From Acidobacteriaceae bacterium (GTDB taxonomy: Bacteria > Acidobacteriota > Terriglobia > Terriglobales > Acidobacteriaceae): a DNA stretch of 64,000 bases. Shown piece after piece: positions 52,263 to 61,315 of this stretch. The position numbers were made by a program, and so were the translations under genes. The DNA is taken from contig PLHW01000075.1 in assembly GCA_003139095.1 (NCBI GenBank), positions 1 through 64,000 on the forward strand, read 5' to 3'. The notes beneath the pieces are model-generated. The model made no database searches. It saw nothing but the letters and a program-made list of their open reading frames with translations, and was not told the DNA's origin. The stretch's first letter is position 1; each line of letters begins with the position of its first letter.

Positions 52263-53587
52263 TAGTTTTGATCTCCTCGGCCGGCAGGACGCCCGGCGGT
52301 CGTTTGGGCCTTGTCGCTATCTTTATTTTTGTCGTCCTGAAGATTGAAGAGTCGCCGGACGAGATCGACGACGGTGGTCGATTCGGGATCGCGGGCGGCG
52401 GTTTTCAGAGTGCTGATTGGGGTGTGCATGATTTTGTTAACGATGCCGCGCGTGAGCGCTTCGACGGCCATCTCCTGATCGGTGGACAAGGGACCGAGAC
52501 GGCCGCGGACGCGATCGATCTCGGCCTGGCGGATGGTTTCGAGATGATCCTGAAGGCTGACGATAGTGGGCACGACGTCGAGCGTCTGGAGGCGGAGGTG
52601 GAATTTCTGAACCTCGCCATTGACGATGGCCTCGGCCTTCTCGGCCTCTTTTCTGCGATCGGCGACGTGGGAACTGACGGCCTGTTGAAGATCGTCGATG
52701 TCGTAGACGAAGATGCCGTCGATCTTGTTCATCTGCGGATCGACGTCGCGGGGGACGGCGATATCGATGAAGAACATGGGACGATTGCGGCGCTTGGCGA
52801 GAAATTTTTCGGCGTGCTCGGGGCGGAAGATAAAGTGCGGCGCGCCGGTGGAGGTGATGACGATATCAGCGCTGTCGCAGGTGTCATAGAGGCGGCTGAA
52901 CTCAACTGCCTGGCCGTCGAATTTTTGCGCGAGGCGGATGGCGCGATCGTAGGTGCGATTGGCTACGAAGATCGACGACGCGCCGTGAGCGAGCAGATGG
53001 CGCGCGGCCAGTTCGCTCATCTTCCCCGCGCCGACGAGGTAAACGCATTTGCCTTGCAGGTTGCCGAAGATTTTTTCGGCGAGTTCGACGGCGACCGAGG
53101 CGATGGAAACGGACGAGGAACCAACCGCGGTTTCGGTGCGAACGCGTTTGGCGACCGCGAAGGCGCGCGTGAGCAACTGGTCAAGCTGGGCGCGCACCGC
53201 GCCCACCGCGCGGGCGGTGGCGTAGGCTTCCTTGACCTGGCCAAGAATCTGCGGCTCGCCAACGACCATGGAGTCAAGACTGGCGGCGACGCGGAAAATG
53301 TGGCGAACGGCTTCATCTTCGCGGAATTCGTAGAGATGGGTTTCGAACTGGCTGGGATCGACCTGGAAATAATCGCGCATGAAATCGCGCAGATCGCCGG
53401 CGCCATTTTTCATGTTGGCGATAAATTCGACGCGGTTGCAGGTGGAGACGATCATGCCCTCGGCGACGGCGGGATGCTCGGAGAGCTTCTTGCAGGCGTC
53501 GGGCAGGCGAGACTCGGGGATGGCGAAGCGCTCGCGGACCTCGACCGGGGCCGTTTTGTGGTTCACGCCGATGAGTTGGAATCTCAT
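52262..53587 (-). CDS. hemA: Glutamyl-tRNA reductase HemA
   Basis: A 441-residue protein when started at ATG 53587 ([20 protein letters not shown]); a longer frame to 53692 crosses the hemX-like gene. Catalytic C50 in [10 protein letters not shown], the Rossmann region [18 protein letters not shown] and the dimer helix near the end. It makes glutamate-1-semialdehyde from Glu-tRNA, the first step of heme synthesis by the C5 route. The start overlaps the hemX-like stop in ATGA. Confidence 0.96.
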   Translation of the reverse strand: MRFQLIGVNHKTAPVEVRERFAIPESRLPDACKKLSEHPAVAEGMIVSTCNRVEFIANMKNGAGDLRDFMRDYFQVDPSQFETHLYEFREDEAVRHIFRVAASLDSMVVGEPQILGQVKEAYATARAVGAVRAQLDQLLTRAFAVAKRVRTETAVGSSSVSIASVAVELAEKIFGNLQGKCVYLVGAGKMSELAARHLLAHGASSIFVANRTYDRAIRLAQKFDGQAVEFSRLYDTCDSADIVITSTGAPHFIFRPEHAEKFLAKRRNRPMFFIDIAVPRDVDPQMNKIDGIFVYDIDDLQQAVSSHVADRRKEAEKAEAIVNGEVQKFHLRLQTLDVVPTIVSLQDHLETIRQAEIDRVRGRLGPLSTDQEMAVEALTRGIVNKIMHTPISTLKTAARDPESTTVVDLVRRLFNLQDDKNKDSDKAQTTAGRPAGRGDQN

Positions 53588-54399
53588 GAGGAGATGAACC
53601 TGTGCATTCCGCTGAAGTAGTTCGCGATCCAGGCGACGATCGCGGTGACAAAGGCAAGGCTGGCGAGCACGGCGGCACGACGTCCGCGCCAACCGGCCTC
53701 AAGGCGCGTGTAGACCATCAGCAGGTAAACGGCCCACATCAAAACGGAAAGCAGAATTTTGGGATCGAGAAAATCGACGTGACCGTAGGCGGATTCGGCG
53801 ACGACCGATCCGGCGATGAGGCCGAGCGTCATGAACGGGAAACCCAGCATCAGCGAGCGATAGCCGATGTCATCGATGACCTGGAGCGCGGGCAGGCGCG
53901 AGAACATCCAGGTGGAGGTCTTTAGTTTGAGAGCGCGCTCCTGAAGCAGGTAGAGAATGCTGGCGCCAAAACTCAAGAAGAGAGCGGCGTAGCCGGTGAA
54001 GATCATCAGGATGTGGACGGCGAGCCATCCGCGCCTGACGGCAATGGAAGCAAATACAAGAGGCTGTTGGCCGGTGGCGGCCACAAAAGTTAAAAGGAAA
54101 ACGAGAGGGAAAATTACGATGCCGGGCGTGGTCGTCTTATAGATCATGTACGCGAGCATGAAGACGACCATGATCAGAAAGGCGAGCAGGGATTCCGAGT
54201 TGTGCACGGAGGCGGAGACGAATTGGCCGCGCTGGACGATCGCCTCGGTGAGCGAGACGAGATGAAAGACCATGCCGAGATAGGCGGAGTGGAGAGCGAG
54301 TTTGCTGAGAAGTTCAGTCGTGCGAGTGAGCGCGACCAGGGCATAGAGCAAACCCACGGCATAAAAAGCGAGCGCCACACGCAGCCACATCAGACTCAT
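53584..54399 (-). CDS. HemX/CcsA-like cytochrome c assembly membrane protein
   Basis: A 271-residue protein from ATG 54399 (MSLMWLRVALAFYAVGLLYA) with about eight hydrophobic helices. Histidines and the LAVHILMIFTGYAAL and AYGHVDFLDPKILLSVLMWA segments fit the CcsA/HemX group. HemX limits HemA or handles heme in several bacteria; its position directly before hemA supports that. A longer frame to 54453 is possible but adds a hydrophilic stretch. Stop overlaps hemA by 4 bp. Confidence 0.85.
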   Translation of the reverse strand: MSLMWLRVALAFYAVGLLYALVALTRTTELLSKLALHSAYLGMVFHLVSLTEAIVQRGQFVSASVHNSESLLAFLIMVVFMLAYMIYKTTTPGIVIFPLVFLLTFVAATGQQPLVFASIAVRRGWLAVHILMIFTGYAALFLSFGASILYLLQERALKLKTSTWMFSRLPALQVIDDIGYRSLMLGFPFMTLGLIAGSVVAESAYGHVDFLDPKILLSVLMWAVYLLMVYTRLEAGWRGRRAAVLASLAFVTAIVAWIANYFSGMHRFISS

Positions 54400-54529
54400 A
54401 AAGTTGAATGCTTGCCTGTCCGGCGGATCGAACTCCCCACCCCGCCCTGGCAATTATAGTTTGCCGCTGGGATTGAAAACGGGAAAACGGGCGCGGTCAC
54501 AGGCGGTTGTGACGCGGATCACAATGCAG

Positions 54530-54883
54530 CTAGTCAACGCCGAGCGCGACGAGCGCTTCTTCGAGAAAGGCGATGTCAATCTGGAGGGAGCGGCCGTGGG
54601 TCTGCATGTCTTCGGCCTCATCGAAGGCGCGAAACAGGCGCAACTTGACGGCGGCGTACTGCTCGGAATCGCCGAGGGGACGAGTGCGCGACTCGACCCA
54701 TTGCAGGACCGCCGAACGCGGCAAGAGGATGCTTACAGAGTAGGTAAGCTTGCGATCGGACGTGACATCAAAAATGTACTCGGTCGCTTCGAGCGGACTG
54801 GCCGCCGGGCGCTGGCCGACGAAGTAATACTGATACACGTACCCTTGCGATCCGGCATAGGTTTTCAGGCGACGGATAGTCAT
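54530..54883 (-). CDS. Conserved small protein of unknown function
   Basis: A 117-residue protein: MTIRRLKTYAGSQGYVYQYY, EATEYIFDVTSDRKLTYSV, LPRSAVLQWVESRTRPLGD and a helical end (LQIDIAFLEEALVALGVD). No family was recognised and no motif is clear. It looks globular and has no signal peptide. Nearby DNA contains word repeats (54893-54930). Confidence 0.65.
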   Translation of the reverse strand: MTIRRLKTYAGSQGYVYQYYFVGQRPAASPLEATEYIFDVTSDRKLTYSVSILLPRSAVLQWVESRTRPLGDSEQYAAVKLRLFRAFDEAEDMQTHGRSLQIDIAFLEEALVALGVD

Positions 54884-54950
54884 GGCGAGGCCGGTCGTTG
54901 GTCGTCAGTCGTTGATCGTTGGTCGTAAGACTGAGTCGTCAACCCTCCAT

Positions 54951-55937
54951 TTACAACTTCACATCGCGCAGCCGCTTCACCGCGGTCTCGGAGGTCAACG
55001 GCGAATAATACGTCTCCTTGAAGGTGTAGGACTTCGCCTTGGCCTCGAGGACGGGCAGAATCTCGATGTGCCAGTGGTAGTCATCGTCGAGTGTCTTCCA
55101 ATAACCGAGCGCCTCGGAAGGATGCTGACTGTTGGGCGAGGTGTGAAGCACGAGGTGAAAGGCCTGCGCAACCGTGAGGACGCGTTGCAGGGTGCGGCGC
55201 AGAAGACTGGCGAGATCGGCCAGGTTGCTGACGCGGGACGCGGCGGTGCTCTCGAAGGCGGCTTCATGGGTGCGCGGCAGGATCCAGATCTCGTAGGGAA
55301 CGCGCGGGGCGTAGGGAGCGAGCGCGATGTAGTCTCCGCGCATTTCGACGACGCGCACGTCCTGGCGTTCTTCCTGCGCCATGATGTCGCAGAAGACGCA
55401 GCGCTCCTTGCTTTGGTAGTAGTCGCGTCCGGCGCGCAGTTCGTAGAGGACGCGGCGCGGCACAAACGTGGTCGCGGTCAGTTCCGAGCAGGGATGGCTG
55501 AATTCCTGGCCGGCGCCTTCGCCGTGATTCTTGAAGATGCTGACGTACTTGAGGCGGCTGTCGCGCTTCAAGTCCTGAATGCGCATGGCGCATAGGCGGA
55601 GGAATTGCTCGACTTCGAGATCGCTGGCGTTCCAGATGTGACCGTCGTGGCGCGGGTTTTCGACGAGGATCTCATGCGCTCCGACCGCGCGCATGCGGTC
55701 GTAGAGGCCCTCACCGCGGCGCGACGCCTCGCCTTCGACGTGATAAAGCGCCTGGGGATGAACCACTGAGCGCGCCGACCAGGGATTGCCGTTCAAACCG
55801 GGCAAGGTTGCGATGATCTGCGCGTTCTCGGCAGCCGGGCCGCAAAAGGGGCAGGCAGCGGAGGGAGCGGCGGCCTCGACCACATCGTCGCCCACAATAA
55901 CCCAGGAGCGAGTGATCGGATCTTTGCGAAGTTCCAT
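54951..55937 (-). CDS. galT: GalT-like uridylyltransferase with HPC in place of HPH
   Basis: A 328-residue HIT-superfamily protein from ATG 55937. Zinc-type cysteines C29 and C32 in AACPFCGPA and a second CVFC pair, and the YHWHIEILP segment of the GalT family. The catalytic loop reads GAGQEFSHPCSEL: H148-P-C150, whereas galactose-1-phosphate uridylyltransferases use H-P-H with the second His as nucleophile. It may be a related nucleotidyltransferase, or the Cys may take the role. Function is therefore uncertain. Confidence 0.82.
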   Translation of the reverse strand: MELRKDPITRSWVIVGDDVVEAAAPSAACPFCGPAAENAQIIATLPGLNGNPWSARSVVHPQALYHVEGEASRRGEGLYDRMRAVGAHEILVENPRHDGHIWNASDLEVEQFLRLCAMRIQDLKRDSRLKYVSIFKNHGEGAGQEFSHPCSELTATTFVPRRVLYELRAGRDYYQSKERCVFCDIMAQEERQDVRVVEMRGDYIALAPYAPRVPYEIWILPRTHEAAFESTAASRVSNLADLASLLRRTLQRVLTVAQAFHLVLHTSPNSQHPSEALGYWKTLDDDYHWHIEILPVLEAKAKSYTFKETYYSPLTSETAVKRLRDVKL

Positions 55938-56040
55938 GGAAGTAAGAAGAACAAAAGTACTGGTAATTTGCAATTGGTGATTTGGAATTTGGCTGAACTG
56001 GCCGACCCGCGGACACAATCCAGAATAGAATTGCGGTTTA

Positions 56041-56085
56041 TCCAATTACAAATTACAAATTACAAATTACCAATCGCCAATTCCT
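56041..56085. repeat. aattac-word microsatellite before mutS
   Basis: Copies of aattacaa repeat four times (56044-56070), followed by caatcgccaattcctt up to the mutS ATG. No ribosome site can be found for mutS; the repeat abuts its start. Confidence 0.7.
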
Positions 56086-56086
56086 T

Positions 56087-58798
56087 ATGTCAGAACCTTC
56101 CACGCCTTTGATGCGGCAATATACCGCCATCAAGAAAGAGCATCCCAATGCTCTGCTGTTTTTTCGGCTGGGCGACTTTTACGAACTGTTTTTTGACGAC
56201 GCGGTGCTGGCCGCGCGCGAGTTGCAGATCACGCTTACGTCGCGGAATAAGGAAAAAGGCGTGGATATTCCCATGTGCGGCGTGCCGTACCATGCCGCCG
56301 AGGGATACATTGCCAAGCTGATTCGGCGCGGGTTTAAGGTGGCCGTCTGCGAACAGGTGGAGGATCCGCGTTTGGCGAAGAAGCTGGTGCGGCGCGAGGT
56401 GACGCGTGTCGTCACGCCGGGGACGGCAGCCGATTCGTCGCTAAATGCGGAAGAAAACAATTTTCTGGCGGCGGTGGCCACGACGGGTGATCGCGTGGGT
56501 TTTGCTGCGCTCGATCTCTCGACGGGCGAGTTTCGGGCGACGGAATTTGCGGGCGAGCAGGCCGCGCGCCGCATTCAAGAAGAGCTGGAGCAACTGCGTC
56601 CGAAAGAGGTGCTGTATGGATCGTCGGCGCCGCTGTTTGAGCTGGCGGCGGGGCGGCGCACGCCGCGGCCGGTCGCGCCGGCTAAGACTGGTCCAACGGC
56701 TACGAAGAACGACGCGGGTTGGGCGGAGACTCCGTTAGACGACTGGATCTTCGCGCCCGACCATGCAATTCCGCTGCTCGAAAATCATTTTGGCGTGCTG
56801 TCGCTGGAGGGATTTGGACTGGCTGGGAAACCGGCGGCGGCCTCGGCGGCGGGCGCGATCCTCTATTACATTCGCTCGACGCAACGGGGCACGCTCGATC
56901 ACATCGACCGCATCGGCTTTTACGAGCGACAAAATTGCCTGGTGCTGGATGCGGTAACGGTGCGCAACCTTGAGTTGGTTGAGCCGCTGTTCGCCGGGAC
57001 GGCGGAAGGAGTGACGCTGTTTCGCTCGCTGGACGCGACCGTCACGCCGATGGGCAAACGGTTGTTGCGGGCATGGATGCTGCGGCCGTCGGTGGATGCC
57101 GCCGAGATTGAGGCGCGGCTTGAATCGGTCGAGGCGCTGGTGAAGGACATTGTGCGGCGCGAAGAGTTGCGACGCACGCTGGACGGCATTCTGGATCTGG
57201 AGCGACTACTGAGCCGGGTGACGCTGGAGACGGCGAATCCGCGCGACGTGATCGCGCTCGGAGCTTCGCTGGCGAGAATTCCCAAACTGCGTGCGACGCT
57301 TGGCGGGACGGCGGCCGCGCGTCTGGAGGCGCTGCATGCGGCACACGATGAGTTGGGAGATTTGCGGGCGAAGATTGAGCGGACGATTGTCGGAGAGCCG
57401 CCGCTCACCTTGAGCGATGGCGGCGTGATTGCCGCCGGCGTCGATAAGGACCTCGATGACCTGCGCGACCTGAGCCACAATTCGAAGCAATACCTGGCGC
57501 AAGTGGAGCAGCGCGAGCGCGAGCGCACGGGCATTGGCTCGCTCAAAGTGAAGTTCAATTCGATTTTTGGCTACTACATCGAGATTTCGAAGGCGAACCT
57601 GGCGCACGCGCCGACCGATTACGAGCGCAAGCAAACGTTGGTGAATGCGGAGCGCTTTACGACGCCGGAGCTGAAGGAATACGAATCCAAGATTCTGGAC
57701 GCTCAGGAAAAGATTGTCGAGATTGAGCGGCGGCTGTTTGCGGAGCTGCGGTCGGCGATTGCGGCGGAGGCGAAGCGCATTCGGCAAACGGCGCTGGCGC
57801 TGGCTGAGGTCGATGTGCTGACGTGCCTGGCGCACATTGCGGCGCTGCGAAATTATTGTCGGCCGAAATTTGAGGCAAGACCGAAACCGGATTCACGCGA
57901 TCGCCCACAGACGGGCGGTCATGACTCCGGCGATCTCGAAATTGTCGAGGGCCGGCATCCGGTGATCGAGCAGCAGGAACTCGCGGCAGGCACGGAGCGG
58001 TTTGTGCCGAACGATTTATTTCTGAATTCGTCGACGCATAACATCATCGTGCTAACCGGGCCGAACATGGGCGGCAAGAGCACGTACCTGCGGCAGGCGG
58101 CAATGATCGTGATCATGGCGCAGATGGGGTCGTTCGTTCCGGCTCGCTCGGCGCGGCTGGGCATTGTGGATCGCGTGTTTACGAGGATTGGCGCGAGCGA
58201 CAACCTGGCGCGCGGACGATCGACGTTTATGGTCGAAATGACGGAGACGGCGGCGATCCTGCACACGGCGACGGAGCGCTCGCTGATTTTGCTGGACGAG
58301 GTTGGGCGCGGTACATCGACCTATGACGGCCTGGCGATTGCGTGGGCGGCGGTGGAATATCTGCACGTGCACGTGCATGCGAAAACTCTTTTTGCGACGC
58401 ACTATTTCGAACTGACGGAACTCGCCGAGCAGTTGAGCGGCGTGAAGAACTATCACGTCTCGGTGAAGGAAGCGGGCGGGAATGTGGTGTTCCTGCGCAA
58501 GGTTGAGCCGGGCGCGGCCGACCGCAGCTATGGGATTGAGGTCGCAAAACTGGCTGGCCTGCCGCATGAAGTGGTGGTGCGGGCGCGCGAGGTGCTGGCC
58601 GAGCATGAGTCGTCGGAGCATCGGCTGACGGAGCGCATTACGCCGGGGGCTTCGACGGCGCCGGAGCGTCCGGCGCAGTTGACGATTTTCACTCCGCTGT
58701 CGCAGCCAGTGCTGGAGAAGCTACGCGAGGTCGATTTGAACCGCCTGACGCCGCTGGAGGCGCTAAACTTGCTGGCGGAGCTGAAGAAGGAAATCTAA
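56087..58798 (+). CDS. mutS: DNA mismatch repair protein MutS
   Basis: A 903-residue MutS. Mismatch-contact F-x-E motif in [10 protein letters not shown] near residue 30; Walker [10 protein letters not shown] around 658-666; signature and Walker B region [10 protein letters not shown], then [12 protein letters not shown]; and the helix-turn-helix EVAKLAGLP near the end. It binds mismatches and recruits MutL. It is divergent from galT, with an intergenic microsatellite. Immediately downstream gene is nagZ-like on the same strand. Confidence 0.97.
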   Translation: MSEPSTPLMRQYTAIKKEHPNALLFFRLGDFYELFFDDAVLAARELQITLTSRNKEKGVDIPMCGVPYHAAEGYIAKLIRRGFKVAVCEQVEDPRLAKKLVRREVTRVVTPGTAADSSLNAEENNFLAAVATTGDRVGFAALDLSTGEFRATEFAGEQAARRIQEELEQLRPKEVLYGSSAPLFELAAGRRTPRPVAPAKTGPTATKNDAGWAETPLDDWIFAPDHAIPLLENHFGVLSLEGFGLAGKPAAASAAGAILYYIRSTQRGTLDHIDRIGFYERQNCLVLDAVTVRNLELVEPLFAGTAEGVTLFRSLDATVTPMGKRLLRAWMLRPSVDAAEIEARLESVEALVKDIVRREELRRTLDGILDLERLLSRVTLETANPRDVIALGASLARIPKLRATLGGTAAARLEALHAAHDELGDLRAKIERTIVGEPPLTLSDGGVIAAGVDKDLDDLRDLSHNSKQYLAQVEQRERERTGIGSLKVKFNSIFGYYIEISKANLAHAPTDYERKQTLVNAERFTTPELKEYESKILDAQEKIVEIERRLFAELRSAIAAEAKRIRQTALALAEVDVLTCLAHIAALRNYCRPKFEARPKPDSRDRPQTGGHDSGDLEIVEGRHPVIEQQELAAGTERFVPNDLFLNSSTHNIIVLTGPNMGGKSTYLRQAAMIVIMAQMGSFVPARSARLGIVDRVFTRIGASDNLARGRSTFMVEMTETAAILHTATERSLILLDEVGRGTSTYDGLAIAWAAVEYLHVHVHAKTLFATHYFELTELAEQLSGVKNYHVSVKEAGGNVVFLRKVEPGAADRSYGIEVAKLAGLPHEVVVRAREVLAEHESSEHRLTERITPGASTAPERPAQLTIFTPLSQPVLEKLREVDLNRLTPLEALNLLAELKKEI

Positions 58799-58837
58799 CC
58801 GCCGAGACGCGGAGTGCGCCGAGGAAATTGTTCAACA

Positions 58838-59959
58838 ATGCCCCACACTGCCAGCAAAGCTTTTCCCGCGCAACTCGGCCCACTGCTTATCATCGGGTTT
58901 GACGGGGCGGAGATGTCGCCACGGCTGGCTTCGCTGCTGAAGACGGTTCAGCCGGGCGGGGTGATTTTGTTTGCGCGGAACATCAAGAGCGCGGCGCAGA
59001 CGCATCGCTTGCTGCGGGACTGTCAGAAGTGCGTATCGGCGCCGCTTTTCGCGTGTGTCGATCTTGAAGGCGGCACCGTGGACCGGTTTCGCGAACTGCT
59101 CGGGCCCGCGCCGTCTGCGGCGGAGGTTTTTTCTACTGGCGACCGCCAGCTTTTTCGCAAACACGGGCGGGTGATCGGCGAGAACTGCCGGGCGCTCGGG
59201 TTTAACGTGGATTTCGCGCCGGTGCTCGACCTGGCGTTCGAGGCTTCGCGCAGCGTGCTCAGTTCGCGCGCCGTTTCCGCGGACCCGAAAGAAGTTGTCG
59301 CATACGCACGGGAATTTCTGCGCGGCCTACGAGACGCGGGCGTGCTTGGATGCGGAAAACATTTTCCCGGACTCGGCGAGGGCGCGCTCGATAGCCATCA
59401 CGAACTGCCCGTAATCAAAAAGAGTTTTAAGAAATTGTGGGCCGAGGATCTTTTTCCTTATGCTGCGCTGCGGCGGCAGCTTCCTTTTGTCATGGTCGCG
59501 CACGCGGCGTATCCAGAGGTGACGCGGGACCGGACGCCGGCGTCGATCTCGAAAAAATGGATCACCGACATTCTGCGCAAGCGAATCGGCTACAACGGGC
59601 TGATCGTCTCCGACGACCTGGAGATGGGCGCGGTGCTGAAGGCGGCACCGGTGGAGGAGACAGCGCCGCAGCATATTCGCGTGGGCGGGGATCTCGTGCT
59701 GATTTGCCACAATGAGGAACTGGTGATGCGCGGGTACGAGGCGCTGGTGCGCGCGGCGGAAAACGATCGGCGGTTCGCAAGGCGGGTTGCCGAGATCGCG
59801 AAACGAGTTGAGAAGTTCAAGCGGAGACACCTCGGCACACCACTCAACGAAATTCCTGCGCCCACCGAGCGAAAGACGGAACGGCTGGCGCGACGGCTTT
59901 GGGAATTGAGTGAAGAGGTTCGGCTGGCTGCGCTGGCGCGCGAGGAGCGCGGCGCATGA
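58838..59959 (+). CDS. nagZ: Beta-N-acetylhexosaminidase NagZ-like (GH3)
   Basis: A 373-residue GH3 enzyme, ATG 58838 (GAGGAA upstream). Motifs: CVDLEGGTVDRFR, NVDFAPVLDLAF, the loop GCGKHFPGLGEGALDSHHELP containing the D-S-H acid/base triad, and catalytic Asp in IVSDDLEMGAV. The usual KHFPGHGD is KHFPGLGEG. NagZ cleaves GlcNAc-anhydroMurNAc in peptidoglycan recycling. Its stop overlaps anmK by 4 bp, making a recycling pair. Confidence 0.88.
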   Translation: MPHTASKAFPAQLGPLLIIGFDGAEMSPRLASLLKTVQPGGVILFARNIKSAAQTHRLLRDCQKCVSAPLFACVDLEGGTVDRFRELLGPAPSAAEVFSTGDRQLFRKHGRVIGENCRALGFNVDFAPVLDLAFEASRSVLSSRAVSADPKEVVAYAREFLRGLRDAGVLGCGKHFPGLGEGALDSHHELPVIKKSFKKLWAEDLFPYAALRRQLPFVMVAHAAYPEVTRDRTPASISKKWITDILRKRIGYNGLIVSDDLEMGAVLKAAPVEETAPQHIRVGGDLVLICHNEELVMRGYEALVRAAENDRRFARRVAEIAKRVEKFKRRHLGTPLNEIPAPTERKTERLARRLWELSEEVRLAALAREERGA

Positions 59960-61143
59960 TTGTGGCCGGCGTGATGAGCGGCACATCGGCGGACGGGATT
60001 AATGTGGCGCTGGTGCGAATTGAGGAGCCGCATTCCCCAAAGACTTTTTCTCAGCGCCAGCCTTCACGCGGGCGAGGGCGACAGCGCTACACGCTGATTG
60101 GGCATGAGGAATTTCCCTTCCCTGCGCGGGTGCGACACACGATTCTGGAAACGATGAATGCGCAGACCGCTCGCGTTGCGGATCTGGCGCGGCTGAACTT
60201 TTTGCTCGGCGAACTTTACGCGGAGGCCGTGGCAAAGACCGCGAGAAAACACCGGACGAAGCTGGACCTCGTCGGGTGCCACGGGCAGACAATTTATCAC
60301 CAGGGCGAGGCGGCGGCGTTTCTCGGGCGCAAGGTCGCGGTGACTTGGCAAACGGGAGAGGCCGCGATCATCGCGGCGCGGTTGGGCGTGCCGGTGGTTT
60401 CCGATTTTCGTCCCGCGGACATGGCAGCGGGCGGCAAAGGCGCTCCACTCGTGCCATTTGTCGATTTCCTTCTCTTTCGCGACGAGGGTGTGGGGAGGAT
60501 TGCGCAGAACATTGGCGGCATCGCGAATCTGACGGCGATTCCGGCGGGCGCAAACTCGCGGCAGGTGATGGCATTCGATACCGGGCCGGGAAACATGGTG
60601 ATGGACGCGCTGATGCAGGAACTTTATGGGCGGAGCTACGATCGCGATGGCAAAGTGGCGGCGTCGGGAAAAGTGATCGAACGCGTGATAGCGCAGTTCA
60701 TGCGGGCACGATTTTTCCGTCAGCGTCCTCCGCGAACGGCGGGCCGCGAGGAGTTTGGGCGCGAGTATGCCGCCAGTTTTTTGCAGCTTTGCGGTGGAGC
60801 GCGAAAGCAGGACATCATCGCGACCGCGACGGCGCTGACCGCGTGGTCGATTGCGGATGCGATTCGGCGGTTCGTCCTGCCTCAGCATAAAAGTTATCGC
60901 GAGCTGATTGTTTCGGGCGGGGGCACAAAAAATCGCACGCTCATGGAAATGCTGCGGGCCGAACTTGCGCCGCTCAACATTCAACTTCGGTTTTCCGATG
61001 AGTTTGGAATTCCGTCAGAGGCGAAGGAAGCGGTGGCATTCGCCGTCCTCGCCTACGAGACGTGGCATCGCGGGCCATCGAATCTTCCGTCCGCAACCGG
61101 CGCACGGCGCGCGGCGATTCTGGGGAAGATTTCGTATGCGTGA
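59956..61143 (+). CDS. anmK: Anhydro-N-acetylmuramic acid kinase AnmK
   Basis: A 395-residue ASKHA-type kinase: GVMSGTSADGINVALV at the start, LVGCHGQTIYH, PVVSDFRPADMA, FDTGPGNMVMDALM and VSGGGTKNRTLM. It phosphorylates and opens anhMurNAc to MurNAc-6-phosphate in cell-wall recycling. Translationally coupled to nagZ. Confidence 0.94.
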   Translation: MIVAGVMSGTSADGINVALVRIEEPHSPKTFSQRQPSRGRGRQRYTLIGHEEFPFPARVRHTILETMNAQTARVADLARLNFLLGELYAEAVAKTARKHRTKLDLVGCHGQTIYHQGEAAAFLGRKVAVTWQTGEAAIIAARLGVPVVSDFRPADMAAGGKGAPLVPFVDFLLFRDEGVGRIAQNIGGIANLTAIPAGANSRQVMAFDTGPGNMVMDALMQELYGRSYDRDGKVAASGKVIERVIAQFMRARFFRQRPPRTAGREEFGREYAASFLQLCGGARKQDIIATATALTAWSIADAIRRFVLPQHKSYRELIVSGGGTKNRTLMEMLRAELAPLNIQLRFSDEFGIPSEAKEAVAFAVLAYETWHRGPSNLPSATGARRAAILGKISYA

Positions 61144-61200
61144 GAGGGCAAGGGTTGTTCCGGCGCGCTGCGAAGGCCGTTCTGGCGTCCGTGCAAGTTT

Positions 61201-61286
61201 CAGTCGTCCCTCCGGGACTGCGCGCGGCCCCGGAGTTTTCCCGGCGCTGAAGCGCCGGGCTATTTTCAGCCGCCGCTCCGCGGCTG
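61201..61286. repeat. Cluster of three hairpins between anmK and the lipoprotein gene
   Basis: GTCCC-TCC-GGGAC (about 61206), CCCGGCGCT-GA-AGCGCCGGG (61240-61259) and CAGCCGC..GCGGCTG (61267-61286). They resemble REP-style intergenic elements. The downstream start codon is at 61316. Confidence 0.7.
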
Positions 61287-61315
61287 ACGTTCGGTCAGCT
61301 ACGAGCCTGACTGCG

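Noticed and set aside
52268-53620. 450-residue frame antisense to hemA
   Set aside because: It mirrors hemA codon bias in high-GC DNA, has no ribosome site or recognisable motif, and hemA is certain.
60908-61315. Upstream extension of the binding lipoprotein frame
   Set aside because: It overlaps anmK and three hairpins; the lipoprotein signal starts at 61316.
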